Shown here: positions 1 through 11,552 of the stretch, piece after piece
Numbering within the stretch: the first letter of the stretch is position 1
Layout: each line of letters starts with the position of its first letter
Origin: Symbiodinium kawagutii
Taxonomy: Eukaryota > Sar > Dinophyceae > Suessiales > Symbiodiniaceae
NCBI GenBank assembly: GCA_009767595.1
Contig: VSDK01018072.1
Coordinates: 332,898 to 396,897 of the forward strand
DNA: 64,000 nucleotides
Direction: 5' to 3'
Notes under the pieces: generated by a model
Told to the model about the DNA's origin: nothing
What the model saw: the letters and a program-made list of their open reading frames with translations, nothing else
The model's database searches: none
Made by a program: the position numbers and the translations under genes

Positions 1-141
1 GTATGTATGTATGTATGTATGTATGTATGTATGTATGTATGTATGTATGTATGTATGCATGTATGTATGTATGTATGCATGTATGTATGTATGCATGCAT
101 GTATGTATGTATGCGTGTATGCATGCATGCATGCATGTGCA
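1..141. repeat. GTAT tetranucleotide microsatellite
   Basis: Nearly uninterrupted GTAT units, with GCAT variants increasing toward the right end. It encodes only a repetitive Met-Tyr-Val-Cys string in frame, so it is not treated as a gene. Confidence 0.95.
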
Positions 142-309
142 TGAACCGTCTAAAACCCTCGTTGAAAAAAAAGTGAACCACCGTATAAACCACGCTAAAG
201 AAAAGTTGATGAAAAAGGGATGTAAAGGGGTCAAACAATAGGTTTTAACGAGGCCACTGTTCCCATACAGAATCAAACGCCTGCTTTTTCTCCTGCGAAC
301 AGTTCTGGA

Positions 310-497
310 ATGCATGGATATGGCATGATGTGGCATGATATGGCATGATATGGCATGATATGGCGTGATATAGCATGATATGATATGATATGCTATGATA
401 TGGCGTGATATGCTATGACATGACATGACGTGACATGACATGACATGACATGATATGATATGATATGATATGATATGATATGATATGATATGATGAT
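310..497. repeat. Pentanucleotide repeat array (TGATA/TGACA/TGGCA)
   Basis: Blocks of related 5-mers follow one another: TGATATGGCA-type units, then TGACA-type units, then pure TGATA. Reading frames through it give artificial His-Ile-Ser-Tyr repeats. Confidence 0.9.
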
Positions 498-780
498 ATG
501 GCCTTGTTTCCTCCCTGTTGTGTAGTAGAATCTGTTGCAAAATGCCCCTGATTCCGATGGGTATCTCCCTTGATTTGGTAATCGCATGTTATGCTCAAAG
601 GGAGACATTTGAATGTGGCTTCATGTATCCCTTCAACATGCTTTAAAACTCTCATTTAGTCTGCTACTAGTGGTAGGTGGACAGGTTATTCACTTCTCCT
701 GTTGGCATCTGGGCCAACGAAACAAAACCACGCGATCATCAATTATAAATTATCACCCCCACCAGCAGCAGCGGCAGCAG

Positions 781-788
781 CATCATCA

Positions 789-826
<38 letters not shown>

Positions 827-842
827 GTCATGGTCATCATCG

Positions 843-909
<67 letters not shown>
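781..909. repeat. (CAT)n/(CATCGT)n trinucleotide array
   Basis: A CATCGT-rich left half passes into pure CAT. On the minus strand it reads as ATG/GAT triplets and directly follows a candidate exon whose last residues are Asn-Asp-Asp-Asp-Asp. Confidence 0.95.
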
Positions 910-1064
910 ATGTCATCGTCGTCGTTGCCGCCGGCCACGATCAAATCTGCCAGAGGGGGGCCAGCTTCAATGGTAAACCACCGTATACCACGGTTATCCG
1001 TTAAAGGCTTTGGAGTCCCGGCATCTTCAAAGCCCTTCGCATCTCCAAGAACCTTGGCGACCAA
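906..1064 (-). CDS. Candidate exon, unknown protein, poly-Asp end
   Basis: A minus-strand open segment follows a good acceptor (TCCACAG at 1065-1071). It reads LVAKVLGDAKGFEDAG...DLIVAGG and then an aspartate run created by the neighbouring trinucleotide repeat. Composition is protein-like up to the repeat. I do not recognise the family. A donor may lie before the repeat (for example at the GTATACG motif), in which case the poly-Asp part is intronic. Confidence 0.35.
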
Positions 1065-1542
1065 CTGTGGACATGAAACCGAGTGACTCAGCATGTCTTG
1101 TGAATGCGCCGCATGATTTCGCATCTTGCATCGACCCAGTTCCATCTAGTTCCATCTAGATCCATCGATCTTACACCATGCGTCTTCTATCAGCTTCACA
1201 AAATGCATAAGGGAAGCAAGCTCGAACGGTAAAATCATTCGACTTTGATCAGGTCCCTTGATGTTCCTCGCTATGATCTCATACAAAAAAACTACAGTTA
1301 TTCATTGCCGGGGCATCCAACAGCTTGCCTACCCAAATGATCAGTCAGCTCTGGCTGCCGACCATGGCCATCCAATAGCCATCCGAAGCCTCGGGACACT
1401 TTTATTCTAAAGCAACCCCTTGCGCCGCTGATTTTGTCAGCTGGTCCTGACTCGGGGAAACATGACATCTACGAGGCATCTCTATGTACATGAGCCCATG
1501 TCTCATGATGTCTCATGTTCCGTCCTACGACATCACGGCTAC

Positions 1543-1693
1543 CAAAGTGAGCGCGCAAACTCTTGAGCTGCAAATGACGCCACCGCTTGGAAAACGGCGT
1601 CAGGCCTTTCAGGCCTTTGATGCTCAAGCTCGTAGCAGCGCAAGAGGTGCCAGCCATCAATTTTGAGCAAGCAATGTGAAGCCTCTTGAAATA
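1543..1693 (-). CDS. Candidate exon, helical, unknown
   Basis: The frame is open after a CAACAG acceptor and ends at TTTG|GTAGCC. It encodes about 50 residues rich in Glu, Ala, Gln and Leu (VFQEASHCLLKIDGW, then AVASFAAQEFARSL). No family is recognised. The frame stays open further upstream to about 1859, so the exon could be longer. Confidence 0.35.
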
Positions 1694-2391
1694 CTGTTGA
1701 AGCTTCTTGAACTTGGATTGTGATATCGGGTGCTTTTGGCTGATCAGGAGTCAGCCTTTGAGCGCTCCCTACAACAAATGCAGCTTTTGAAGAATCCCCT
1801 GTCTGAATAACCAAGGAAGGCCCTGGGGCCATGGGGTCAGGCCCAACTTGAATGAGCATGAATAACCATGATAGAATGAATCAGTGATCATGAATAACCA
1901 TGCATAAACAAATATGAGTAGATATGACATATACAATCATATACAATCCTGTACAATCACACGCATATTCCGATCAAAATGACTTGTAGGCATGGAAGTT
2001 CACCTCCGGCGAATACGGAGCCTTTGCTCTCACCAATCCTGGCACTCGGCCTCCTAGCAGGAAGCAGGCTGACCTCAAGCAAACGTGGCCACCCGTAGAT
2101 CTGCTACCCTTGACCCCCCTGAAGGACCAAATGGCGATCATTATCCGTTGGAGATTGTTGGAGGCACCATTGATGGACTCCTACATCTTGCCATCGCAGA
2201 TCCAAAGTCTTTCCTGCACTACCTCCTGGCAGAAAGGAACCGCACATTATCTTGGGAAAAACCTACTGAAGTGGGCTGAAGTGGGCCCATTCTTCGGAGC
2301 ATCCATGGCCGCATATCAATGGCATTCCCTGGCCAAGGTTGCTTGCCCTCCATGGCGCATAGCCAAAGGACGCCACACCACAGAAGGGTAC
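1694..2391. other. No supported gene
   Basis: Overlapping plus-strand open frames run through 2085-2433, but none has clear splice borders, and one is interrupted by a stop at 2277-2279. Nothing else is recognised. Confidence 0.4.
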
Positions 2392-2529
2392 CGTCAGGCA
2401 TGGCAAGTCAACTTTGTCCAGGACCGTCCTTAGAATCACGAGTTGAGGGCACCGCAAAGCATCGGTGTCAAGACTGGAAGCATGGGCTGAGGCTGTGGAT
2501 TTCTTCACGTCTTTCCTCACTGGCACTTC
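2392..2529 (-). CDS. Orphan exon, 46 codons, unknown protein
   Basis: Acceptor GGTTGACAG and donor ACG|GTACCC bracket exactly 46 codons with no stop. The peptide begins EVPVRKDVKKSTASAHASS and ends in a hydrophobic helical part (VILRTVLDKVDLPCLT). Both splice sites and the divisible-by-three length favour a real exon on the minus strand. It is also the antisense of the plus-strand frames here, which I rejected. Function unknown. Confidence 0.45.
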
Positions 2530-2959
2530 CTGTCAACCCTGCAGACGAAGCGTCTTTACGCCAATGGTGGCAAAGGTGGATGCCACCGCACCTGCGCAGG
2601 CATAGCGGCATAGCCATCAAACGAATACTGTACTATTGAGTGATGTAAGTGTGCTCAGGGTGGGGGATCTTTGTTCAGCCTACCAAACGCCTACCATCAC
2701 ACATCATGACACACCCCAGCACCAAGCCATCTTGTCACCCAATCGGCAGGGGAAAGAATGTTACGAATCCAACTCAAGATGTGCTGATCCACGATTCTGG
2801 GGTTTTGGTGCCATCTGCGCCATTGACAGCCAACTCATGACTTCTTAGGATTTTTTGCAAGGATTTCCGTGCGATCAACCAACAACAGGCTAGCTCAGAT
2901 TTATGAAAATCGCGGGACATGTAAGTACATGTGTAGCATGACAGCCTAAGCTGGGCTAC

Positions 2960-3024
2960 CCTTTCCGGTTCCACGATCAGTGGATCTGTCTTGCCTCCAG
3001 CTACAAGCGCTACATATTCCAGTC
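2960..3024 (-). CDS. Orphan exon, 65 nt
   Basis: Acceptor GCCGACAG|GA and donor AAAGG|GTAGCC enclose two phase bases plus 21 codons reading LEYVALVAGG-KTDPLIVEPER. Composition and both splice sites look genuine. It probably belongs to the same array as the exon at 2392-2529. Function unknown. Confidence 0.45.
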
Positions 3025-3712
3025 CTGTCGGCACAAAGAAGATCCTTGTGGCATTGGCGTGGCGCTTCAGGTGTCACATGTTTGCTTGCTGGCAAGATCA
3101 AGATCCAGTAAAAGCAAGAAACACAAACAACAAAAGAAACAAGTTTCCGTTTCAAAGTAAACACGATTAATCATTGCATATTGCCATTTCAGCCACGAAA
3201 ATCTCAGATGGGTCAACAGTGGCATCCCCAACTCCAACGCTGCCATTGGTGCGACCAGGCTACGCTACGGCCAAGCTCGACAGTGCCGCGTTGTATCCCC
3301 ACAAGCCATCCATCACCTATGGCAGTGGGCTGGCGGCCCTCACCCATTGAGGCCATCCTCACCTTCTCGTCACTCCCCGCACTAGTTATCATGGGCATTC
3401 ATCGGCGGAATGATCAAAACTTAGCTGTGCAAATCTGTGCATGATCACGGGGTGACATCGTTTTCACTCGAAAACCACCCCTTCATAAAGGACCGGTCAT
3501 CGCAGAAGCCATATCGTAAGATCGTACCCTTGAAGGATCCTGCTCAACACCAGCCATATCAATACCTTTCGGCCAAATACGCCCCTCGCCTGTTCGTAGG
3601 AATAGCCCAGGGCCATTGCTGACATGTTTCCCAAAAAGGATCCAGCGAAGGTTAGCCCGGCTGCTGCGGGTGAACAGCAAGAGATCCTTAGTTCAGGGAT
3701 TGTTTCTAGTGG

Positions 3713-3762
<50 letters not shown>

Positions 3763-4078
3763 GCTGATGCTGCTGTTGTTGTTGCTGCTGCCGTTGTGGT
3801 TGTATCTCTGTGTGCGTGTTTTATTGAACCATCATTTTCCGTGTACTTCCATTTGTGCTCCCTGCCATTGCGGGGTGCAACCCTGCCTCTTGGCATCCTG
3901 GAAGCATGTTATCTGGCAGCCACTGTCATTCCATGTCATAGATTGACCTGCCTGATGACCCATACTCAATCGGCCAGGTCTCTCATCACAGGAATGCAAC
4001 CAAGACACCCAGCAAGGATCAAGACTCCTCTGACCACAAGCTTTAGATCTCGAGCGTGCTGGCATTGTGAGGATGCAT
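3025..4078. other. Intergenic or intronic, with GTT repeat
   Basis: Apart from the (GTT)n array at 3711-3799 I see no convincing exon. Several short frames overlap on both strands. Confidence 0.4.
3711..3799. repeat. (GTT)n trinucleotide array
   Basis: Pure GTT for about 50 bases, then interrupted GTT/GCT/GAT. It generates poly-Val, poly-Leu or poly-Thr frames that are artefacts of the repeat. Confidence 0.95.
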
Positions 4079-4111
4079 GTGTGTGTGTGTGTGTGCGTGT
4101 GTGTGTGTGTG
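4079..4111. repeat. (GT)n microsatellite, left flank of LINE
   Basis: GT dinucleotides with one GC interruption end exactly where the T-run 4112-4121 (the LINE poly(A) read on plus) begins. A matching (TG)n stands at the other end of the LINE (5365-5380). Confidence 0.95.
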
Positions 4112-5364
4112 TTTTTTTTTTCCAATCTTATTAGGCAGATGTCATTGCAGATGGATTTGATGCAAAATCGGACGGTTGATGTCGAAGAGTGTTCTGTTAG
4201 TAGACGGCGACCACACAATGCTAAATGCTTTTGATCCATAGGTGGATTGACGAAGAATCAGCTTCAAAAATTTGCGGACGTGAATTTCAGGAACACAGGT
4301 CGCAGGACATTGTGTCAGAAACCGTTGCATTGCATGAATCCCGTGGGCCAGTTTGACCACATCACCTTTGCAGAGTTCAGTGTTCACCATGAAGAATGTA
4401 GAACGAGACCAAGTGCATGGGGCGATGCCCAAACCATTGGGAAGATCATCACAACAAAATTTCCAAAAAATCGGGCAAACAGAATAGTGCTCAATAGAAT
4501 CAGACCCATTTGGACATCCCAATTTGCAAGTGAAGACTTCGCCAGAAAAATTGCTCATGCCCCGCATGCGTCTGGATGTGGGCCAGCCGTTGAACCAAAC
4601 ACGAAGCAGCGCAGCAACAATTCGAGGATGAGAGATTGAAGCCACCGCTTCGAGGCAATGAAGTGCTCGTCTACATGCAATGTCACCCAGGCCTACCAAA
4701 TTCCAGCGGCCAAGTTTATGACGCAAACGTTGCAAAGGGCAGTAGGGCACCGTGTCCATCTTTTTCAACACGTGGATGTGAGACTTCTGCAATTTGATGC
4801 TGGATTTGTGTTGCACAGCGTTCCGGCACAAAGACTCTACATCAACACCTCTGGCTCGAGTTTCAAGGACTGCAGTCCACAAACATCGAAAAAACGATTG
4901 TCCAGACCAATAAGGAAATGGACGGTGGGAGGATTGAAGCCAAGTCATGTCTAAATCATTGATGGCCTCTTCGCACCGTGCAGCAATCTGAAACCAAACC
5001 CTTACCCGAACAGCGAGAGACACAGTGTGAAGATCATCAATTTCCAATGGAAAACTCCAGCACCGGTGCAAATGCTGGACATCATCCCATGTTATCCAAT
5101 TTCCAGGCCCAGGGAACAATTTGCGAACAATCATTGTCTCAAGAGAATTTGCATCGGAAGGCAAGGCAACAAGCTGCATCACAAAGGTCAAAGTAGGAAG
5201 GATGAATGTGCGGAACAATTTGATTTGAAGAAACATGCCGATAGGATGACGAGTCCAATTGCAAAGCCTGTCACGGAATTTCTTCAAGGCATTATTCCAT
5301 TGAAGCGGAGCAGCCCCCGGACCAACAAGAAACCCGAGATATTTTCCAAATGAACTGATTGAGA
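4112..5364 (-). mobile_element. 5'-truncated LINE (non-LTR retrotransposon) copy
   Basis: The segment holds the C-terminal part of a LINE ORF2-type protein, a 3' trailer of about 20 nt and a 10-nt poly(A) (T-run 4112-4121 on plus). Coding sequence starts abruptly beside (TG)n at 5365-5380, with no upstream RT motifs, as expected for 5' truncation during target-primed reverse transcription. Both ends abut GT repeats, so the copy appears to have inserted into a GT microsatellite. A target-site duplication cannot be distinguished from the repeat itself. The remaining frame has no stop or frameshift, suggesting a fairly recent insertion. Confidence 0.8.
4142..5364 (-). CDS. LINE reverse transcriptase, C-terminal fragment
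   Basis: About 407 codons are open from the truncation point to the stop. The first residues (KYLGFLVGPGA, then W...LKKFRDRL) match the conserved stretch that follows the YxDD catalytic box in non-LTR reverse transcriptases. Fingers and palm, including the catalytic aspartates, are missing. A thumb/connector region follows (LPTLTFVMQLVALP, then RKLFPGPGNWIT). Near residue 245 of the long frame stands a CCHC-like knuckle, C-x3-C-x8-H-x3-C, inside GCPNGSDSIEHYSVC, typical of the region after the RT in many LINEs. There is no ATG start because the 5' end is lost, so the fragment cannot be catalytically active alone. Assignment as LINE is firm; clade is not determined. Confidence 0.8.
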
Positions 5365-5380
5365 TGTGTGTGTGTGTGTG
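5365..5380. repeat. (TG)n microsatellite, right flank of LINE
   Basis: Eight TG units followed by CGCGC, directly adjoining the 5' truncation point of the LINE copy. Confidence 0.9.
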
Positions 5381-5972
5381 CGCGCTTGTGAATCAAGGAA
5401 ACAAGCATTTGCGTACAGAGATGCATAAATGCGTAGCATGCCATGCATGTTTTCTCTCTTCATGCATATCTATATATATATAGCACTTTTTGAATATAAA
5501 TACATACGACATATCATATCTATATAGAAATGCATGTATTTCTTTACATGCGCATGTGCCAGCTATATGATATGTCTCTCTCTTCCTGTGCATGTCCCTC
5601 CCCCTCATGGCCAGTCGTCTCTCCTGAGAAAGGGTCTGGCACTACGAAGATCTGCGCAACGCCACACGCGGCTGCTTCACACAGGTCAGCTATGAACATA
5701 CCTGGAGCCACTGCATCTCGCCACAGCATCTCATGGCTACGACAAAGGTCAGCCATGCAAAGACATCAGCTCATCCCTCCAGCCTGGATGATCCTTAATG
5801 AAGCTAAAGTCCTGGTCAACAATCGATGGTCACGGGCTACCATGCTGAGATCTCAAAAAGTCCAAGGGAGGCTGAAACCTCCAGATGATCTCTCCACAAA
5901 CCAACAGTACTCCCGGTAAAACTCCGCATGATCATTCAAAATCTGGGTGCATCCGGTGACATGTCTTCCTAC
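5381..5972. other. No supported gene
   Basis: Contains an AT-rich stretch (about 5460-5550) with TATATATA runs. No convincing exon. Confidence 0.4.
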
Positions 5973-6229
5973 ATTTGGTGCGACTTGGAGCCGGTCCTTG
6001 ATCTTCGGAGCTTCCGTCTGCTTGGGTGGCTTTGGCTTTGGCGGCTGGGAGTACCATTTCGCCGCAGCAAAGCCACCGAGAACCTCGGTGGCGGAGATGG
6101 CTCCACCGCTCTGCGAGGGACGTGACTTTGGAGACTTCGCGGTGAGATTCTCAAGGTTTTCTCCGGCGATCGGCCATCCAACCGATGGTTTGGACTGCAC
6201 AGCAACATCAGGCAAAGCACCATGCATAT
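5973..6229 (-). CDS. Orphan exon, Pro/Lys-rich protein, 257 nt
   Basis: A strong acceptor (TTGTGTTGCAG) precedes the exon and a GTAGGA donor follows it. It encodes about 85 residues: MHGALPDVAVQSKPSVGWP at the start, a Ser/Ala-rich middle, then a Pro-Lys-Gln segment (QPPKPKPPKQTEAPKIKD). The polar, low-complexity makeup suggests a disordered linker or nuclear protein region. The frame stays open past the donor to 5853. The Met at 6225-6227 could be a start codon, but the acceptor just before it argues for an internal exon. Family unknown. Confidence 0.5.
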
Positions 6230-6631
6230 CTGCAACACAACTTGCCTGGGCAAAGAATCCATGTTCTGTGTATATAAAAGGATTGCTATGGAACCTAAGT
6301 AGCTGACAGTCAACTAAATACGTATGATTTATACATATACGTTTTGTATGCGGATAGCCTGGGATAGCTTTCTACACTCCACGCAGATCCAACAGTCATG
6401 TTCCCAAGCAAAATTGAGCTGAAAAGGCCGAAGCCCAGGAAAGCCTTCAGTGACACTGCCAAACTAAACACTCAGAACACCGGCAATGCCCAAAATGCCC
6501 AGGACATCTGAAGATCTCTTGAAAGCACTGAAACCTTCTGGAGCACCTGCAAGTCATGGGGGCTGTGGCGGTTCCAACCTGCTTGGACCTGCCAACCAAA
6601 TCTGTCGCCACATGTCGCCACATGTCGCTAC

Positions 6632-6721
6632 CCTCTCAGGCTGTGCCAGGAGACTGTCAAGGCTAGCAGGTTGAAGACCAGTGTCCACTGCGGCATCGGT
6701 GCCATCATGGGACCCAACTTC
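6632..6721 (-). CDS. Orphan exon, exactly 30 codons
   Basis: Acceptor CGCTTCAG and donor GAGAGG|GTAGCG bracket 30 codons, phase 0 at both ends: EVGSHDGTDAAVDTGLQPAS then LDSLLAQPER. The acidic, soluble composition with good splice sites supports coding. It lies upstream, in transcription order, of the exon at 5973-6229 and may share a gene with it. Function unknown. Confidence 0.5.
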
Positions 6722-7968
6722 CTGAAGCGAAGAGGGAGGCCATGGAGACGGTGACCCAGCGGGAACCGTTGGAAATTTCGGAACTCGTCCAGCCTTATCA
6801 TTTTCTTGAAATTACTTGGAGCTTTGCTTCGCAAACCAAGTGACCAACAGATCGCAATCGGTTTGTGTCATTGAAACTGTGTCCACCAACCGACGCTTCC
6901 AGCATGTAGCTAATCCTCGATCCGCTGGGTATCCCGGCGCAGCTATGGGGGCTGAGAGACCGCCCACCGCAACGGTCAGCAGCATATCACCCAATGCACC
7001 AGAACTGGGCAGAGCTGCTGAGCAAATTTGTTCATGACGAGTTTTGAGAGGACCCTAACCTGTCCCAACATGACTACTGTCAGCTGAAAAAAATCCTCCT
7101 TTTGGGGTCACACATCACCATCGTCAAAAGCGGTGGTGCCAGCGTGGTGCCTGCCTTTTTTGTATTTCAACATGTTTCAACATGTTTCCCTTCATGCTTC
7201 AACTCTTCAATCATCTCATGGTCCATCATGGTTCATCATGGCTCATTATGGTTCAACTCTTCCCAAGACATCCCAAGTTACATGGCCCAAGGCGGTTGCT
7301 ACTCTGGCACCTGAAGGGCCCCAGAGCACCCAGGGCAGGCGGCATGAAGGGCAGCGCCGGCTGGAAGACCGCCAAGGCACAGCCCACCAAGGCACCATTG
7401 TAACCTGGCTGTGTGCGCTTGATGACTACATATGATAACTACGCAATATAATATATATTGTATGAAGTTATATATCTAAATAACTGTATTTGTAAATAAT
7501 ATATATATATAGGTTTTTATATATTTAAACATATATAAACTACATCACTATGTTTGATCTCTCTCTCCTATATAATTCATTCATAGAATATTTTACGACA
7601 TCCATGAACGACAAAACACGATCTCTTCCATGATGCCTTCTACAATGTCATGTTTGTTCAAGTATTTGCCTAATTCTCTCTCTGTATCAGATGACATCAC
7701 TCGAACAGTCTTTTGGTCTATTAGCATATATTTCCAACTATGTCCGGCGTAAAACGCCAGAATTTGTAAAACAGCATCCACGCGATGAACCTTTGACCCC
7801 GATTCACTAGAAACAGCATCAACCCGCCATCACAATGGCCCCATGAGCACAATGAAACAGCGCAACGAAACCGTACGAGTTCCATGGTGATCAATGAATT
7901 CCATGGATTCCATGACCATGAAACCATCTACCGTCCAGCTGCTGCTCACCTGCCAAGCCGTCACTCAC
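6722..7968. other. Mostly non-coding, AT-rich island at 7430-7600
   Basis: A possible minus-strand exon (6812-6994, about 60 residues) lacks a clear acceptor. 7430-7600 is strikingly AT-rich with TATATATA tracts. The 62-residue minus frame at 7593-7781 is AT-rich, unlike the other exons, and I do not call it. Confidence 0.4.
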
Positions 7969-8039
7969 CATCTGTCGATCCAGTCGTGCCAGGTATGCCA
8001 CGCTAGTGGCAGAACCGCAGCCCAGCAATGCCATGACAC
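7969..8039 (-). CDS. Orphan exon, 71 nt, small hydrophobic segment
   Basis: Acceptor GCACAGGACAG and a near-consensus donor (CAGATG|GTGAGT) frame two phase bases plus 23 codons: VMALLGCGSATSVAYLARLD then RQM. The glycine/alanine-rich hydrophobic start could be part of a membrane helix or nucleotide-binding loop. Too short to classify. Confidence 0.45.
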
Positions 8040-11000
8040 CTGTCCTGTGCTCGTGAGCTCTTGCAGTTCATGCAGGAAAAATCCACTTGAAATACAAATC
8101 AACTCGAAACAGCACGATTTCACCGCTGCCAAGATGCTGCAAATCACCTGCCATTAAGGCTGCAGCCTGGGTAATTTGCAAACACACGATTCACAAAAGC
8201 ATCACTCAGCTGGACCAAGCGAAAGGGAATGAAAGATTTCTTGAACTTTAACCTGGGGCCAACCCAAGGATATCGATCGGATGGCCCCTTCTCCACTCTA
8301 CCGTATGCCACTGCGCATCAGGGGATGGTATCAAGACCAGCCAAATCTTAAGGTGCCCAAACCTGCACGCATAGAATTGCATGGATATCGCAAAGCAATC
8401 AGCCCACCCTCTCCAAGAAGCCTAATTCCCGCTCCACGATTCATTCCCTAAGGCCCTGGCAATGAAGACCCCTGAGAGGGCATTGTTGCAGAAGACCACC
8501 TGGGAAGCAAGCAGTGCCAAGCAGCAAGAACAAAAAGTGCAGCATAGAACACATACGAACGACCTCCGCATCGGGAAAAGACATACATGTATAAGTAGAA
8601 TACATAAAACATCATAAAACTATCTGCTATGTGAGTGCACATTTATTACCTGCTCCTGCTCCTACTGCTCCTCCGACTCTATTGATTCAAATTTGAGACT
8701 GACACTCGCGTGTTACCTACACTCTTACTTACACCTTCAACTTTGCCGAAGATATCTCGAAACTGACAGCGAAGCTGATCCTTGTAAATTGCCAACTAGA
8801 TCCAACTAGTGAATCATCTTTCTCACCCTTTTTGGCACCACGAAACACCACTGCTCACTGCTCCATGTATTGTGTAGGGGCACACCCAGTCCACCCTTCT
8901 GCAAGCTCGCCTGACCCATGCCTCGAAAGATCTCCACAAAAAACCTTGAGAACAACTGTCAGCAAATCCCTCCAGCCATGAGAAACACTTGCGCTGCAGC
9001 ATGCCGCAGCACTGAAAATGACTTGGGTACACTTGACAAAACAAAGACACAAAAGGGATTCTCAACGTTTGGCTAGGGATGTCCTGCGGTCGATTTTGGT
9101 CGGGCACGAGGCCACCATCATCCAGCATCCATTTTGCAGAAGCTGCCGCACTGAAAGAATTCCCAAAGACGCTCAAAGCAGAAATGCGTCCCATTTATAT
9201 CCACTTGTGTACACCTTGGCGTAGTTGATTCAGTTGTTCCATCCCCATTATTCGTTGGTTTTGTTCATACCTGCCGGTTGCCGCTGACATTCAATTGGCT
9301 AAACATGTCATATCTCGTCGTCTGTCATCATCTGACATCCTACTACATCCTAATGCACCTATGATTCGCTGGTCATATCATGTGTTGGTTAGCTTGTTTA
9401 TGCATGTTTATGCTTGTTTCAGATTCATCCATTGTGCGCTTCCTGAGAAATCTTTCCACAGCCCAGGAACGGTGGAATGGGCGGTGGTCCTGGCTGTTCT
9501 GCATTCAGCGCGGGGGCATCGAAACCCGGGCGACCTATCAGTGCAGACATGTTGGGGCCCAAGCTGTGGCCCAAGCTGAGGGGATTTTGTCTGAGCAACT
9601 GGCAATAAAAAAAGAAGAGAGAGGATAGGAAACGGATAAGGAAACAGAATAAGCAGTGAGAATCGTTGGCATCAGTAAGATAAGTAAGATAGAAAAAGAC
9701 AAAGGAATTGAGATCAAAGGAACTTTCATAATTTGATGTTGGGAATTGAGACTCTGAATGCCAGCTCAGAACAGCGGGTGACTTATAGCAAAGTTGTCTG
9801 AAAACCTATCACAATTTGGTCGCTACATCTTCCGAAGACCAGTATTCAAACTCTTCCTGTCACTAGGAAACTCAATGAAGTGGCTACTCCTCGGCAAACC
9901 AAATGTTTCAATGCAAGGCTTTTCTCTGCGGCCTGGAAACAACCCATAATCGCCCGCAGGAACGCACTTTTTTAGGGTTGTGGAAGCCAAGCGCTCACCA
10001 AACCACAAAAAATCGGGTAGGGATCAGCTTCATGCTTCAGCTGCTGCAGAGCAATTCTGAGCATGGAAGTCTTGATCTGCAAAATCGAGGGGAGCCGTGC
10101 ATCAGAAAAGTAGCAAAGAATCGGGATCCAACTACCACCTTCTGTAGTTCTTGCTAAAGTTTCAAAGTTTCGCCATCTATCCTCAATATCTCTATGTTCC
10201 GCTAGCTGGCTAGCTGCCTGCGAACTACTAGTCCCAGTGCTATTCCCATTACTGTACTACAACCACTACGGTCTAGTACTGTGTGGCTGGCTTGTTCCGA
10301 TAATCAAAGCCCTCCAACATGTTTTAGCTTTAACAATTTGACACCCTAGCTGCTACTTTTCATGGCACCGGCAAAAACAAAAACATCAGTGCTAATCACG
10401 CACAACCTGACTGCCTTCCAAGCAATGGCAGCGTTAGGAGCTTCACAGCAGCTCTCTATCGGTGGCAGCACTAACATCGGGCGACGTAAACGTGCTCAGG
10501 ACAAGATCATTGATTCAGTTGTTCATTGATTGGGATGGTTCAATCAAATGTAAGTCCAAGCATGTGGCAAGTCCAGCCCGAATAAGCAGGTGCTCGACAC
10601 TATACATGTCACTGCGCATGGCACCGGGGGCCGCAAAGCACACAACGCAAACGCTGCAAATCCTGTGCAGTTTCCAGCCGATGCTTCCGGCTTCAAACCC
10701 ACATGAAGCGCCGACAATCTCGGTGATCCTTGGGGAGTTGCAGCAGGGCGGGCGGAGCTTCCCAAACAGGTAGCACGCCATGGCACGTTTTCAATCCCAC
10801 TCCATGACATGCATCGATTTTTACATATCTGTTGTTGCACAAGCCCCACAGGCACATGCTCTGCTTCAGCACCTCTACCTCTGCTTTTGGAAAGGCCAGT
10901 TCAGCGCCTGATGCCTCATGATGCCTCATGCGGATGGCAAGTCCAAGCAATTAGGAGGCTTCGAAGCCTTGGGTCGAGTCAATTCCATTGATGGATATTG

Positions 11001-11552
11001 TTGGGAGTCCCATGGCATAAACAAACAAACAAACAAAACAGCGATCTCCACATGTCCAGCGTCTCTTCTCGCTTCCTCGTCCTGCAGTGGATAGTCTGCA
11101 CCGATCGCGCTGGCGACCGCCAAACCGGATGTACAAGCCAAGTCATGACCATTCCCCGGGGAGGTCCTCAGAAGCATAGCTCTGCAAGCCGTGTACCAAG
11201 GTTTTTGGATATCCAACCTACTATCGTTATCGTATGATTGCGAAAATGATATATGCACATACATTGATACATAGGTATATATATATATACAGTATCTATT
11301 TCATTTTTTGTCTGCGATAAGAACAATGATTGTCATGATTTGTATCCATATGAATGTGTGTGTGTATGTGTTCCTTGCAGATTGTTTGTCTCCAGAATGC
11401 GGCCTCATCATACCACAGCCAAACTCGGCTGATTTTGCTTCCAAAAGTCCAATTGGAACAATAGTAGATTCCCCGGCGTCCTTGCACCTTGGTATGGCCA
11501 AGTGATGATAGAATCATGAGGGGACCTTGTATGTTCGTCAACCCATGTAACG
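8040..11552. other. 3.5 kb without a firm gene
   Basis: Good acceptor motifs on the minus strand stand near 9017 (TTTTCAG) and 9150 (TTCTTTCAG), and coding-like minus frames lie at 8855-9194 and 10515-10781. I could not pair them with donors in phase. No repeats of note. Confidence 0.35.

Noticed and set aside
613..1086. His-rich and Ser-rich frames over the CAT array
   Set aside because: Pure repeat translation without coding-like flanks.
2085..2639. Plus-strand open frames that look protein-like
   Set aside because: Two frames alternate, one has an internal stop, no splice sites fit, and a well-bounded minus-strand exon (2392-2529) overlaps them.
5947..6306. 119-codon plus-strand frame
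   Set aside because: Antisense of the minus exon 5973-6229, which has a strong acceptor and donor.
7593..7781. 62-codon AT-rich minus frame with protein-like text
   Set aside because: Base composition unlike the other exons and no splice acceptor; likely chance in an AT-rich island.
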